Source of the DNA: Scylla paramamosain
Taxonomy: Eukaryota > Arthropoda > Malacostraca > Decapoda > Portunidae
Direction: 5' to 3'
DNA length: 64,000 nt
NCBI RefSeq assembly: GCF_035594125.1
Contig: NC_087192.1
Location: 12,434,501 to 12,498,500, forward strand
Position 1 is the stretch's first letter. Each line of letters opens with the position of its first letter. Positions 18,790 to 30,868 of this stretch are shown one piece after another. The translations under genes and the position numbers were made by a program. Under the pieces are notes generated by a model, which saw only the letters and a program-made list of their open reading frames with translations, ran no database searches and was not told where the DNA came from.

Positions 18790-19950
18790 TCAGTTATGTC
18801 CTCATCAGTGGCACCACCCCCTCCCCTTTCATACAGATTTCACTGGTCATTCAAAAAAGGAGACTGGGGCACCTTTTCATTAGAGTTAAAGTCAATTACC
18901 CCTCCCACTTCCCTTCCTACACAAGACCAAATTCGGTACCTCATGAACACCTTGCTGGACGCTGGGTCTCATCACTTTCACTTTGTCACTTCCCTCCCCA
19001 CCCACACTTTCAGAGTCTCTTTGTGGTCTTAAAAGTGTGCAGCAGCCCTTCAGGCCAAACACCACACCTTTAATGCATAGTTTAGGAACCCCATCCCTCC
19101 CCTTCACAGATGCTTCTGTTTCCTAGAGGCCCAGTGCAAATGTGTTATTCTTGATGAGAAACATTCTACCTGGGCATTCTTTTGTACTCCCCTGTCCTCT
19201 GTTTCCTCACTCTCCTGGGCTTGGTCATTCTTCAGGATGATGGTCCACCCTCAACCCCTATTCAAATTCCACCCCTAGCGGCCATGTCCTCCACTCCTTC
19301 CTCCTCTGACTTCATGGTTCCCTACCATATAAAAAATACACCCCTTCTGTAGACAGAGCCCTTTCCTTCTTTGCAACCCTCTGGATCACCCCACCCTCCT
19401 TTCTCACTCTGGAGAAAACCTCCCCATTAGGTCCTTTGTTCCCTCTTTCTTCAATAGTCTCCCCTGGGCTCCACACACTGACACCATGGTCTAAGGATGG
19501 CTGCCCAGTGCTGGGCAGGACCTCCTTCCTTACATTATTATACATTTACACTGATGGCTCTTGCCTCCCATTCCCCTCACCCCCCATGCACATGCTCACA
19601 TGCACAGGCTAGGCTTGGCAGACACCCCTCACTGCCCCTGGTGCCCCTACAAAGGCAGACACTCCAAAACACCTGCTGCTACACTGCCATCACCACCACT
19701 CCCACTGCACTGCTCTCCTCCACTCACTGGCATCACTCCACATCCACAGAGCGAGAAACACCTACTGGGTAGTTCCCAAGACCCCGAACTGGCCTTCAAG
19801 ACACTCAAACACACCAGGGTCTTCCTCCTGAAGACTAGACAGCTCACCAGAGTCTAACCAGATAACCTTCTTTCTACCAGCACCTTTAGGGCACTAAAGG
19901 ATGTGGCACCACAGCCTGCAAGGCCCTCATATCCCCAACAAGAACAAGAA
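18790..19950 (+). pseudogene. I/R1-type LINE fragment with RNase H remnant, RT deleted
   Basis: Plus-strand fragment of a non-LTR element. It begins with the end of an endonuclease and linker (YRFHWSFKKGDWGTF), then skips the reverse transcriptase. It continues with an RNase H start (FTDASV near 19100) and a C-terminal segment with HRLGLADTPHCPWCP, a zinc-knuckle-like motif typical of such ORF2 ends. The 3' untranslated end is shared with the copy at 26223-26829 up to the sequence CCCCAACAAGAACAAG. That end stops about 22 bp from the donor of PIGN exon C. Confidence 0.78.
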
Positions 19951-19972
19951 TTAAGAGTTTGCAATGACTCAC

Positions 19973-20148
19973 CAGAATCTCGATGCCAACAAATACGAAG
20001 AGAATCCTTATAGCCACTTCCCACACCATGTTGAAGGAGCACAAAAGCAGCCAAGCCACCCGGAGAGGAGCACAGCTTTGATGTACTAATGCCCACAACC
20101 CCACAGGTGTCATCAGGTACAGGTAGTGTTGCCAAGGGTGATGCTGAC
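19973..20148 (-). CDS. PIGN: PIGN exon C
   Basis: A 176-nt exon: two bases completing a split glycine codon, then 58 codons. The acceptor is TTATGTTCAG and the donor GTGAGT. The first residues, QHHPWQHYLYLMTP, match the conserved PW-YY-Y-L-P turn of PIGN. Two hydrophobic segments follow, and the exon ends VFVGIEIL just before the V of exon D. The GIE-LV join across the intron is characteristic of the family. The exon is flanked almost flush by two retrotransposon 3' ends: a CR1-like end from 20151 outward and an I-type LINE end at about 19950. Amino-acid conservation stops sharply at the splice sites. Confidence 0.88.
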
Positions 20149-20150
20149 CT

Positions 20151-20430
20151 GAACATAAGAGAACATCAGTAAATAAGGAGACTGCAAAAGGTCAGCTGGC
20201 TTATACAAGGCACCTCCTCAACACTTAAAACTTACCTGCCATCATCATCCACAAATTTGGCTAACCTCCTCTTGAAACAATCTGATTTCTCTGCATCTAC
20301 TATGTGCTTACTAAATTTGTTTCTCTCATCCACAATCGTATTTGAGAACTAACTTCTGACTATATCCTTTCTCAACATAAATTTGTCTAGTTTTTAATAT
20401 TTTTTAATGATTTTTTTTTTATTGCCCGAC
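20151..20430 (-). mobile_element. CR1-like LINE (F3) 3' end adjoining the exon C acceptor
   Basis: Read on the minus strand, this segment parallels the last 250 bp of the F3 element at 51.2-53.9 kb. Both have the AG-GG-TTAG-CA-ATTTGTGGATG-type motif, then a CCTTGTATAAGCCAGCTG-like segment, CTTTTGCAG, and a terminal TTATTTACTGATGTTCTCT-like end. Its last bases, TTCTCTTATGTTC, are immediately followed by the AG of the PIGN exon C acceptor. The homology is diverged, and the exact edge could lie a few bases either way. Confidence 0.7.
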
Positions 20431-20680
20431 TCAACTAATACAGCGTCAACAGCGTTAATTTAATGCCGCAACACTGAACTTGCTAATTGTATGCAGTGGT
20501 TGGGGTCTATTGGGAGTGCTGTTATATAGAATATGTGCTGAATTAAATGGCTTGCTGTACACCACATATTTTTGCTGTCATAGGCTGACTGGGAGTCATC
20601 CACACACCCTTTTGTAATTTAACACAGCAGAATGCTTCCAGGAGTGCTGATGACACACGATTTCACCTTCTGGATAAAGT

Positions 20681-21195
<515 letters not shown>

Positions 21196-21515
21196 TAAAA
21201 TCCCTCTCATCTGGCATTCGAGTATCCGGCAGCTTCAAGTATCCGGCACATTTTTCCCCGAGCCTTAACCCTTTCCTTCTAGTGCTTAAAATATTTTCCC
21301 GTTTGCTATGGTGGCTAAAAATGGTAAACCTAGAAATTGTCAGGAAACTGTTTGAATACTAATAATTATTTTCTCTTTGTTATTCTAAATACAATGATGT
21401 ACTTTGTAGCTCGATGTGACCTCTGAAAGTTCAGTTAATGCCTTATCAAGGATTCCTCCTCCTCCCGCTGTGTGATCCGTCTTCCAGAAACAGCCCAGAG
21501 AGCGATGACACCGCA

Positions 21516-21762
<247 letters not shown>

Positions 21763-21786
21763 GACAAATTACCTTCTACCATTTTA

Positions 21787-21993
21787 TTATAAAATCGAAG
21801 ATAATGAAAAAATTAACATGAAAGAATGATAGGTATCATCTCTCTGTTCTGATAAAACAGGTGGATCCTGTAAATCATTTTCCGAGTCCTCACTAATGTC
21901 TTCGCTTTCTTCAGTTTCTTCTTCTAAATATTCACTGTCACTGTCTTCAAACTCAGAAGCACTGCTAAATACATATGTTCTTTCCTGCTCCAT
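21787..21993 (-). pseudogene. Acidic N-terminal remnant of piggyBac-like transposase
   Basis: 68-codon ORF starting MEQERTYVFSSASEF, followed by a run rich in Glu, Asp and Ser (roughly residues 15-45). Acidic, Ser-rich N-termini are usual in piggyBac transposases ahead of the DDE domain. The position about 320 bp inside the right terminus fits a 5' leader. No DDD catalytic domain or C-terminal Cys-rich finger follows, because the frame ends near a (TC)n run at 21743-21762. The element therefore could move only with help from elsewhere. Confidence 0.6.
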
Positions 21994-22559
21994 GGTGAGT
22001 TATGATCTAAGATCCTTTGCTCTTATCAGGATGTCTCTTCGCACTTATCATGGTGCTTTCCACCTGGTGGGTCGCTGGGGTTGCCAAGTGTCACCCGGAG
22101 AAAGGGAAAATAGCTTAGTTACTGGTAAATTTCCAGAGCTAGTGACAACACTACATGTGGAAACGTGCCAGACACTTCCACTCACACCATCTGACTCGAG
22201 AAACCGCGCTTGGAGCTCAAAATTGAGGCGCGAAAATTCTTGATTACGGGTATGATCGCCGTCGCTACAGACGCATTGATTCAATCGTATATATACGATT
22301 GCTGGAAGGAAAGGGTTAAAATCAATAAAAATCAACGTGTACTCATAAAATTGATTAAAATTCCCGCGTGAGGCATACTTTGTCCCCTCGCCTCCAGAGC
22401 GCACTGCTTTGCGCCACCCGCGGCCCACTGCACTGTATTTACTCAGTGACTCAGTCCCGCGTGTGCACTGTTTATCGCCTGACACCTTCATTATGCCTAA
22501 AGTTGTAGTAAGGAGGAAGCGTGTTGTGCTTACACTTAAGCAGCTGATCAGATCAGCTG

Positions 22560-25500
22560 CTGATTAAGATCAGCTGATCTTTGTTATGGTAAGATCTTAG
22601 AGAGATCTTAGAGAGAATCCCCATACATGAAAGTTGGAGGAGATCCTGGAGGACTTCAGGAAGGGCACCAGTGCAGGAGTTACTAGCACCAAGGCTTGGC
22701 TTGCCAGAGGGTGAGGGGGTGGATACCAGAAAACCTTGGCTTTGGAACATCCGCATACCTGTAGTAACACTTTGGGTGCCAGAGGAGGGAACAGATACAC
22801 GAAATCCGACTGGCTCCAATCGACCAGGAAGGCATCTGGTCCTTCTGCCTCCATCGCCATCCAATGGGACACAAACAGAGGAAGCTTGTGGTTAGAGGTG
22901 GAGGCAAACAGGTCCACCTGAGGACTGTTGAAAAGGTTTACTAGGTCTTGGAATGCAGCCTCCATCAACTCCCACTCCACTGAAGTCCCTGTCTGACATG
23001 ATAACACATCTGCCCAAATGTTGTCCAAACCTGGAATGTACCTGACAGACAGACCTGGAATGTACCAGAGACTCAGCCAGGAAAAAGAGATCTTCTGAGA
23101 TGGAGAGAAGAGGGAGAGAACAAGAGCCTTGGTGAGAGATGCAGTGTACTGCAACTTGGTTGTCCAACTGGAATCTCTCACGTATCCCTGACCTCTGGAA
23201 ACTTGTGGAGAAAAAGGGGGCCACTAGGAGCTCCCTGGCATTGATGTGAAGTTGGGACTGAGGAGGGAACCACAGGTTCTGAGCTTGAAGACCATTGGAA
23301 GACTGGAGGCCCCAGCCTGAATCTAAAGCATCAGTAGTGATAAACAGAGTGGGTTGTGGAGGAATCCAGGCAGCAACTGTGGACAACTTACAGGGTAGAG
23401 CCCAACAATGGAGGAGTGGTAGTAGAGGTCCAGGAAACTTGTGAACTTGGTTGTGCTGGGCAATGGGAAACCAACAGTTTTCTTCCATGGAAAGTCTCCT
23501 GAACCTCAGCTGTACTAGAGGTACCACATCTGCTGTGAAGTTGAGAGGGCCTAAGAGACTGCCCCACAATTGCCTAATGAAAGTACAAGACCCCAATGCA
23601 GCAGACAGACCTGGTTGTATGCAGACAATCCTAAAGTCCTGGTGTCCCACTGCATGATAAGCCAAGTGATGGACTGGGAATGAGATAGATGGAACTTGGA
23701 GAAGCTGACCAGGAATCCCATTTCCTGGCAGGTGCAGAGGGCAATGTTCAGATCTTGCTGCAGTCCTGACTCTGAAGGATTATGGACCAGCCAGTCATTG
23801 AGGTACATGATGGTTGACACCTTTCAACTGGTAAGACATGAAGACACAACCTTGGTGAGCTTTGCAAAGACCTTGGACGCAATGTTGAGACCAAAGGGCA
23901 TGACTGAAAAGAAGGACATGGGAGTCAACTTGGACTGCCAGGAACTTGCTGAAGCAAAGGTTGATGGGCATGAGCCAGTAGGCACTCTTCAGGTCAAGGG
24001 AAACCATTCAAGCATCTAGAGATAGGGCCAGCCCTATCTCCAGATTCTCTTGAATGAAGTCTTTATACTTTGATTTGACATGCTCAGGTGGATGCCAAAG
24101 CTTGTTGGAGTCCCTTTTAGGAACCATGAAGGCACAGGACAGGAAAGCAGAGTCGAACATCTCCTCTACAAGATCCTGCTCCCACAGCTCAAAGAAAAGA
24201 TGTTGAACCATCCTGGAGCATGATCAAGGATGGAAGGGGCAGCAGAGGGGAGGATGGCAGCCAACTACCTTAGACCAAGAGAGACCTTTGCGGATGACCT
24301 TGGCTGTCCAGGACCCTTGAGGCCATTCCTCCTCCCACCTGGACAGGAAAGTAAGTCTGCAGGTGTTAAGAGCACTGTTTCCTGCTAGGCTGGGGAAGTG
24401 ACCAGGAGGGCTACAGAGGACCAGGGACAGGACAAGCAAATCAGTGTAATGAGACATGGGGAGTTGCCGAATAGAAAGGAGACCTCAGCCGTTGCGCCCT
24501 CCCAGTGTGAGGGGCTGAAGCGTCCCTGGCTGAAATCCAAGGGGAACCTGAAGAACAACCATGGGAATCCAAAGAGGAGGGAAGACAATGCTGTAGAGGA
24601 TGAAAACTCACTGCCCTGCATGTCATCTAGTGGAAGCAGGGACTCGGGAACCAGAGTGTCTGCACCCATACCTGCCACCAAAGGCAGCAACAAAAGGTAT
24701 AGGGGTCATACAGTCATAAGAAGTGAAGATGAAGGGGGGGGGAAGAATAACTGGGCTAGGAATGACAACTTAGCAGCCACCAAGAAGCATCATGAGGAAC
24801 CACTTGAGAGAAGTGAGGACCAGGGGTTGGAGCAGAGAACCACCAGAAAATGAAAGACGATCCTCCAGCTAGGTTGGAAACCTCCCAACAGTCCGAAGCC
24901 CAGCAGAGACACTGCCAAGCTTGAAAACCATCCTCTGCCAGGGTAACAACCCAGTGTGGAGGGACCTTCATCCAATTCTCCCCTGCTAAGCCCAGGGAAG
25001 GTGAAGAAAGCTGAGAAGAGGAATTGCCAAGTGGAGGAGAAGCTGAGACTGGAAGCAGAGCCTGCAAAACCACTTCTGAAACCTTGGGGCCAGCCTCTGA
25101 GAGAAGTGAAGACCTTCGGCAATGAGAGGGCATGGGCAGAGGTGAAGGGGAGAGGGGCCATTTGTTCCAGTGAGAAAAGGAAGGACCAAAGACTTGGCTT
25201 AAAGTCTCCAAGAGTACAGGCATGGTCATCACTTGAGCAAGAGGAAGCCTGGCTTACTCAGGAACTGCAGAGTCAGAGGGAGGGAAAGCTGGAGGCAAGA
25301 CCCAGGCAGCAGGAGAGATGGGCTGAGACTCCTGAAGTAAAGCAGGTGAGGAGGCAGCAGTAATGATGGTAGGGTGTGGAGAAGAGAGAGACTGGATGCC
25401 CCAGGACCTGGGGTAGTAGTCAGCCAACAGCAACTGGTCGCGGGAGGAAGTCATTGATGCTCCACCACGAGCATGCCTGCTAGAAATGTTAACCTCATCC

Positions 25501-25620
25501 TCCTCTAAGAACCCCAGAAAGGGTAGAGAGGGATGTCTAGTAGACATGCTGCCTAAAGGGGAAACACCAAGAGACTGATATAAAAAACTGATATGAAACA
25601 TGAAAGAAAATTTACACATG
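22560..25620 (-). pseudogene. DIRS-like retroelement relic (Gag-like region plus RT-RNase H)
   Basis: Minus-strand polymerase pieces in order. Near 24000 is MVSLDLKSAYWLMPI, matching the MVSLDLKDAYxHVPI block of DIRS elements. Near 23810 is MYLNDWLVH, where the YLDD box has Asn for the first Asp. The RNase H has TLFITTDALDSGWG near 23340 and LHINARELLV near 23250. YIPGLDNIWADVLS near 23040 is followed by a TSVEWELM and VDLFAS segment, and VDWSQSDFVYLFPP near 22810 is a DIRS hallmark. Upstream (24.2-25.6 kb) lies a proline/serine-rich Gag-like region. No tyrosine recombinase is seen, and the element is cut at about 22560. Stops and frameshifts are numerous. Confidence 0.8.
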
Positions 25621-26222
25621 TCAAAATGAAATAAATAAATTGAATAAAATACATTGACATGGCATAAGCAAGTGGGTCACATATGGGAGAAGTACCAAAA
25701 AAGTCCTGTGTGTGTGCTCTGGGTTAATTGCTTTCATCCTATTGTGACCACAGGCAGAAAGTGGCACTGCCTTGAAAACGGCATCACTGCCTACTGGTAG
25801 ACATCAGTTGGTGGGAAACGATATCGCCATGAGAGTGGCATCACTCCACCAGATGGCGGAATGGGGCCTCGCCATGAGAGTGGCATTGCTCCAATCTTTG
25901 AGATCTTAGAGTGGCATTGCCACAGCTAAGGCAATGCCCCAGTGGGGTCGAGGCTTAAGAATGTGGCAGAAAATGCCACCCTAGCATCAAAACCATGATG
26001 CTGTAGAAACAGTGAAGAGCAGAATGCAAAACAGACATAAACATCATCAATTGTAGAGGTGTTGAAAAGACTGTGGGGAAGACACACTTACCACTGCAGT
26101 GGTGCAAGCCCAACAACAGCAGGCCCAACATACCGGAGGAGATGATGTCTTGGTGGTAGGGGTAAAGGGAGACCAGATGGAAGGTGGGTCAGGATCTGGG
26201 AGTCTACAAGTAGGCTGACACT
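25621..26222. other. Possible DIRS terminal region with repeated GTGGCAT motif
   Basis: Non-coding stretch in which GTGGCATTGC- and CCATGAGAGTGGCAT-like words recur several times in direct and inverted form between 25755 and 25990. It adjoins the Gag-like side of the DIRS relic, so a terminal repeat is plausible but unproven. Confidence 0.35.
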
Positions 26223-26829
26223 GTGGCCAACAGAATGGCAAATGAGGTCCACTCTCAACCTTCTCCCATAGACTTTCCCACAGACCAGAATGACCTACTG
26301 ACCAGCCTAGGGAAGGACTGCAACTTACTCGGGGAAAGACACCTGACAGATGCCTTACAGTACACAACACTTGGACACATCACAAAGGACACACAACACC
26401 ACTGGTGGACCCACTCCCCCAGCCGTGTCCTAGACACTGCAGTCACCAGATTCAGGATAGGACACAGCCAGATCAAGGTCCACACACACATGCTGGGATT
26501 GACAGTCACCCCTCACTGCCCCTGGTGCCCCACACAACCAGACACTCCAGAACAACTGCTGCTACTGCCCCTGCCACCACTCCCACCTCACTGCTCTCCT
26601 CCACTCACTGACATCACTCCACATCCACAAGCCATCACTAGCAGACCTACTGGGTGGTTCCCAAGGCCACAGCCTGGGTTTCAAGACACTAAAACACACC
26701 AGGGTCTTCCTCCATAAGACTGGACAGCTCACCAGAATATAACAAGATAACCTGCCTGCCAGCACCTTTGGGGCACTAGAGGTTACAGCATCATAGCCTG
26801 CAAAGCCCCCAAATCCCCAACAAGAACAA
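26223..26829 (+). pseudogene. I/R1-type LINE 3' fragment, second copy
   Basis: Plus-strand ORF2 end. It has a helical segment with HHWWTHSPSRVLDTAVTRF, then IGHSQIKVHTHMLGLTV and PHCPWCP with downstream Cys/His-poor sequence, and a tail with FQDTKTHQGLPP in an altered frame. It shares the last several hundred bases and the exact 3' end (CCCCAACAAGAACAAG) with the fragment at 18790-19950. The RT part is absent (5' truncation). Confidence 0.78.
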
Positions 26830-28835
26830 GTCCACAAGTAGGCAAGCCCAATGAGAGGCCCCATTGAGGATCCAAGCATGGGTTAGGGTCCTCAAAGGAA
26901 GCCTGACACATCTCATGTCTCAAGTTGCATGGCCAGGCAACTATGGCAGGGCCTGAACCAGTAAAAACTGGAACAGGGAGGCACTGGATGCATAGCAACA
27001 GCTGTCTATAAAGCACACAACACACTTGAAAATGCAGAAATCCTCAAAGGAAGTGCACCAACACTGTAGATGACACTCCCTGCAGTGGAACTCACACACC
27101 AATACCCAAAGACAGCACCTGAAAGATGAGCCGACAAAAGGAAGGAACAGAATGGTGGTGCGTAGAAATCTGATGGTGAGTTCTACATGTCCATTCCTCC
27201 TTAGATATTTTGAAAGTGGGACTATTTATCAATATATGGACATTTGCTCTCATATGACTATTCTATGCTGTAGCAAGACATACACAGTACAATATGAATT
27301 CATATACAGATGCTCTCTGACTTACGAATGCCTTAGGTTCCAGATGGCTGTTTGTAGTTGTCATAGCCATGCCACCCATGCCTATGATGCCCATGCCAAC
27401 ACAGCCCATAGCAACACCCCCAGTGTAGCCCCTCGTGAGGTCCAGCCATCTGTGCACAACACAGGTTAGAACAATGCCCACCTTGTTCATGAACACTATG
27501 AAAGTGCAGGTGTTGCTGATGTAACAGAGGACTAGGACGAGCTAAGTCACACTAAAACCCTAGTAATAATTGCAATTAATCTTACGTACATAAACCACAA
27601 CAATGCATCACCTCTCGTGACCAAGATGTTGTGTGCATTAGCTGGCCATAAGAAACCTTAAACATCTGTGTGTAGGAGTGGGTATCTGGTGTGCCCTTAG
27701 GGTAAAATGAACCTTAAGCTTTTGGTGGGGAAAAGTAGACAAGTGAACATTCTGGTGATCGTGTATTTTAAAGGAAGGCATGAGCATACTAACTAGTTGG
27801 ATTCTAGACCTTAAGGATGGCAAAGTATGTTGCCATGTATGTAATCTTGTTTCTGCATAGATGTTGGTGGATGGAAAATGTTCATAAGGAGGGAGCACAG
27901 AACGACTCACATAGTTCTCTGGTCACCATAATATATGTGGTGTCTTATTTTTGAGCAGGTGCAACTCAGTTTTGCTGCACCATGAGACTACCAGTTATTC
28001 TCTGCATCACTCTGTCCATAAGTAATACTTAGAGGATTTTCCTATGTGCCTTGTGTATCTCAACTTCAGTATACTGTGGTTTGATATATTTCATATTGTG
28101 TTTCAAGTGTTGATTTAATGCTGGATTATGATGAGTGACAATATTTTCTGTGGCACTTTGCATTTACTGACCACATGATTTTGTCTTTGATTTTCTATGT
28201 TGTGTTTATTTTATTATGTGATTGTTATGTGTACATTTATGTGTTTTATGTGTTTGATAAAAAGTGATGTGTTATTGAGTGACATAATCTTGCTGATGAA
28301 GTAGTGTTAACGTACAGTTAATAATAACGTAAGTAAAGACCTATTAATCTGTTAATGAGGAGTTACTTGAAGTTCTAGTAACTAGTCTGATAATGTGGTT
28401 ATTGTTTTTTATTAAATATGTGTGTTGTTGGAATGCTGGTTAATCAATAATGTTAGTTTTTCTGAACTGTGTTTATGGCTTATCCCACTGCGAGAACCCT
28501 ACCCTTAATTCTCGGTAACCTGGGCTTAGACTTAAAGAATTGTGAAAGTAACTGAAGTACTTGGTGAGTATATAACTGGTACAGTTCCTGTGTAAACTCT
28601 AACTTATAATTAAAGGTAAGTTGGGGGATTATGACATAGTCATTACTTACAAGTACAGTACCCTCTTGAGTTTTTTTGCTTGCTTTCTTCCAAAGCTATA
28701 GCACTAAACTCAAGGATTGCAAAACTCAGGGTACTGAAAACACTGAAAAATGCTTATTCCTTATTTGTGCAAGCCACATAGTGTAGCAATGTATAAGTGG
28801 GTATTTTGACCTCACATTCAGTGTAACACAGCAAT
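26830..28835. other. Unassigned intronic sequence with one pogo-type MITE end
   Basis: Mostly unique-looking AT-rich DNA. At 27305 a TACAGATGCTCTCTGACTT terminus resembles those at 61396, 50747 and (reversed) 37766. No coding feature is supported. Confidence 0.5.
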
Positions 28836-28899
28836 GTGGTGGTGGTGGTGGTGGTGTTATTGTTGTTGTTGTTGTTGTTGTTGTTGCTATTGTTGTTGC
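28836..28899 (-). repeat. (CAA)n/(CCA)n tail of the I-type LINE
   Basis: (TGG)n then (TTG)n on the plus strand, which is (CAA)n(CCA)n at the 3' end of the minus-strand LINE. Short trinucleotide 3' tails are typical of the I group. Confidence 0.8.
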
Positions 28900-30740
28900 T
28901 GTTGAGGGCTGTGATGATCCTGAAGATCAGTATGAGTCCTAGTGCAGGCCTGTGAGGTGATCACAGGAGGGATAACTGACCTGACTTCTTTAGAAAGGCA
29001 TAAGTCAAGCGAATAACTGCAGAATAACTTTGCAGGAGTCAACACACATTGCTACCAGTAGGGTGGGCAGGTCAAAGGTGTTGATCATGAGTTATTTGTT
29101 GGTTGTGGAGCATAACACAATGGGAATAGAAGCAAGGGCCAAGTAAGAGGAAGTGTTCATTAGTTTCCTCAACCATCGGACATCAGGGGTAGCATGGGTG
29201 TGGTGATAAGCCCAGCCGATACAGGTATGCAATGAGTGTTGTGTGGCCCAGACTAAGGTCAGTGAGGCCAATATCTAGTGCCTGGGATTGTCTCCTTACC
29301 CACGGCTGCAAGGAAGAGTCTCTCTGGTAGAGTCCCATGGATGTGGCGTAGAGGGTGTTGCTGAGTGAAGAGTTCCACAACAAATGGCAGAAATGGGCTA
29401 TGCAAATGGGCTATTCATCAGTGATGATGGCAGACTGAGTGATCAAGTTGGTGGAAGTGTGCTGCTGCTAAGCCACTGCCAGTGCATTTAGGAGAATGAC
29501 AAGGAATGTGGATGGTGAACATATAAGATATGTCCAGGCATGGAGGGAAAAGGTAAGGTGGGTGTGATGGGCTGTAGAGGTGGAAATGGGAGTTGAAGGG
29601 TGTGCAGTATAAGCAGGGCTTGAACCAGCAGAGATTGGTGGGCACCAGGAAACTAAGCAGGGACTTGCTGGCCCACCCCTGTGGTGGAATATAGTGTGGC
29701 AAGAGGATGAGAGGGAGGCAGGCCTTGCATTCTGTGGTGTTGCTGGCACACTTTCCTGTGGGTGGATAGAGGAGGAATACAAGTACCAATCTCAGCATGT
29801 AGAGAAGCAACTGGGAAGGATTTCATGGCTCTCATGGAGATCCTCAGAGCAACATTTTGGATAGGGTCAAGTTTAGCCAGGGTGGATTGTGCTGCTGATC
29901 CATAGATGCAGCTACCATATTCTATCTTGGCCCTGATGGTGGTTCGGTGGAAGTGGAGAAGCATTTCATCACATCCAGGTGTTTCTTGCAGAAGATGTGG
30001 AGGTAGTCTAAGTGGTTGGCCCATGAGGGGCAGGGGCTGTCCAGGCACAACCCCAGGAAAGTATGCATGGTGACATAAGGGGCTGCCTTACCACCCATGA
30101 TGATAGTGGGTGGAGATGATAACTTTTTCCTGGTAAAGCACATGAGAATGCTTTTAGGATGCTTATTGTGAGCCCTCAGGCAGTTATCCACTCTCAATGT
30201 GGTGACAGCCTCCTGCAGGTGAGTTTGTGCCAGAGCCAGTGTCAGTGAACAACTGATGATTGTAATACAATCTGCATAGAGTAGAAGGTGGGAGTGAGCT
30301 GGGATTTGGAAATTGAAGAGGAGGAAATTAAAGAGGACTGAGGTGAGGATGGATCCCTGAGGAACTCCACACCAGATGTCAGAGGAGGATAATAGAGAGG
30401 CACCTACAGCCACCTGAAAGGAGTGGTTGGTGAGGAAGTCTTGGATCCAAGCAAGGGTGGTGCCAGTAATGCCCATAAGTGCCAGCTTTTGTAGGATTCC
30501 TTCATGTGGTGCTGAGTCAAATACTCTCTCTATGTCGAGAAAGAGAGCTGTCATGACCTGGCACTGGAAGTAGGTGTCATAGATGTAGTATCCTATGTGG
30601 CCCAGCACTGTTGTGTTGCTTCACATGTAGGTAGTGGCTCAGACAAGTGCAGCTTCACAGTGCAGGTGTATTGAAGGTGCAGGGTATACAAAGGGGAGTA
30701 CAGCTTGTCTGGAGAGCAAGCAGGTATGAACTGACTCTTG

Positions 30741-30868
30741 GGTTGGAGGAGATTAACAATGTTACCTATGAATGTTCTCATTCACTCGCCTCATGCTTCA
30801 TTCAAACCTGCTTCATTCACGCATACTATTATTCAACCATCCAGCCACTCAATCACTCAACAACCACA
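30741..30868 (-). repeat. 3' LTR of nested Gypsy element
   Basis: 128 bp, about 92 percent identical by eye to 34292-34416. On the minus strand it begins TGTGGTTG and is preceded by a purine-biased GGGTAGGTG stretch. Confidence 0.8.

Noticed and set aside
24398..25363. Plus-strand charged frames of 135-151 codons
   Set aside because: They are opposite-strand shadows of the proline/serine-rich Gag-like region of the DIRS relic.
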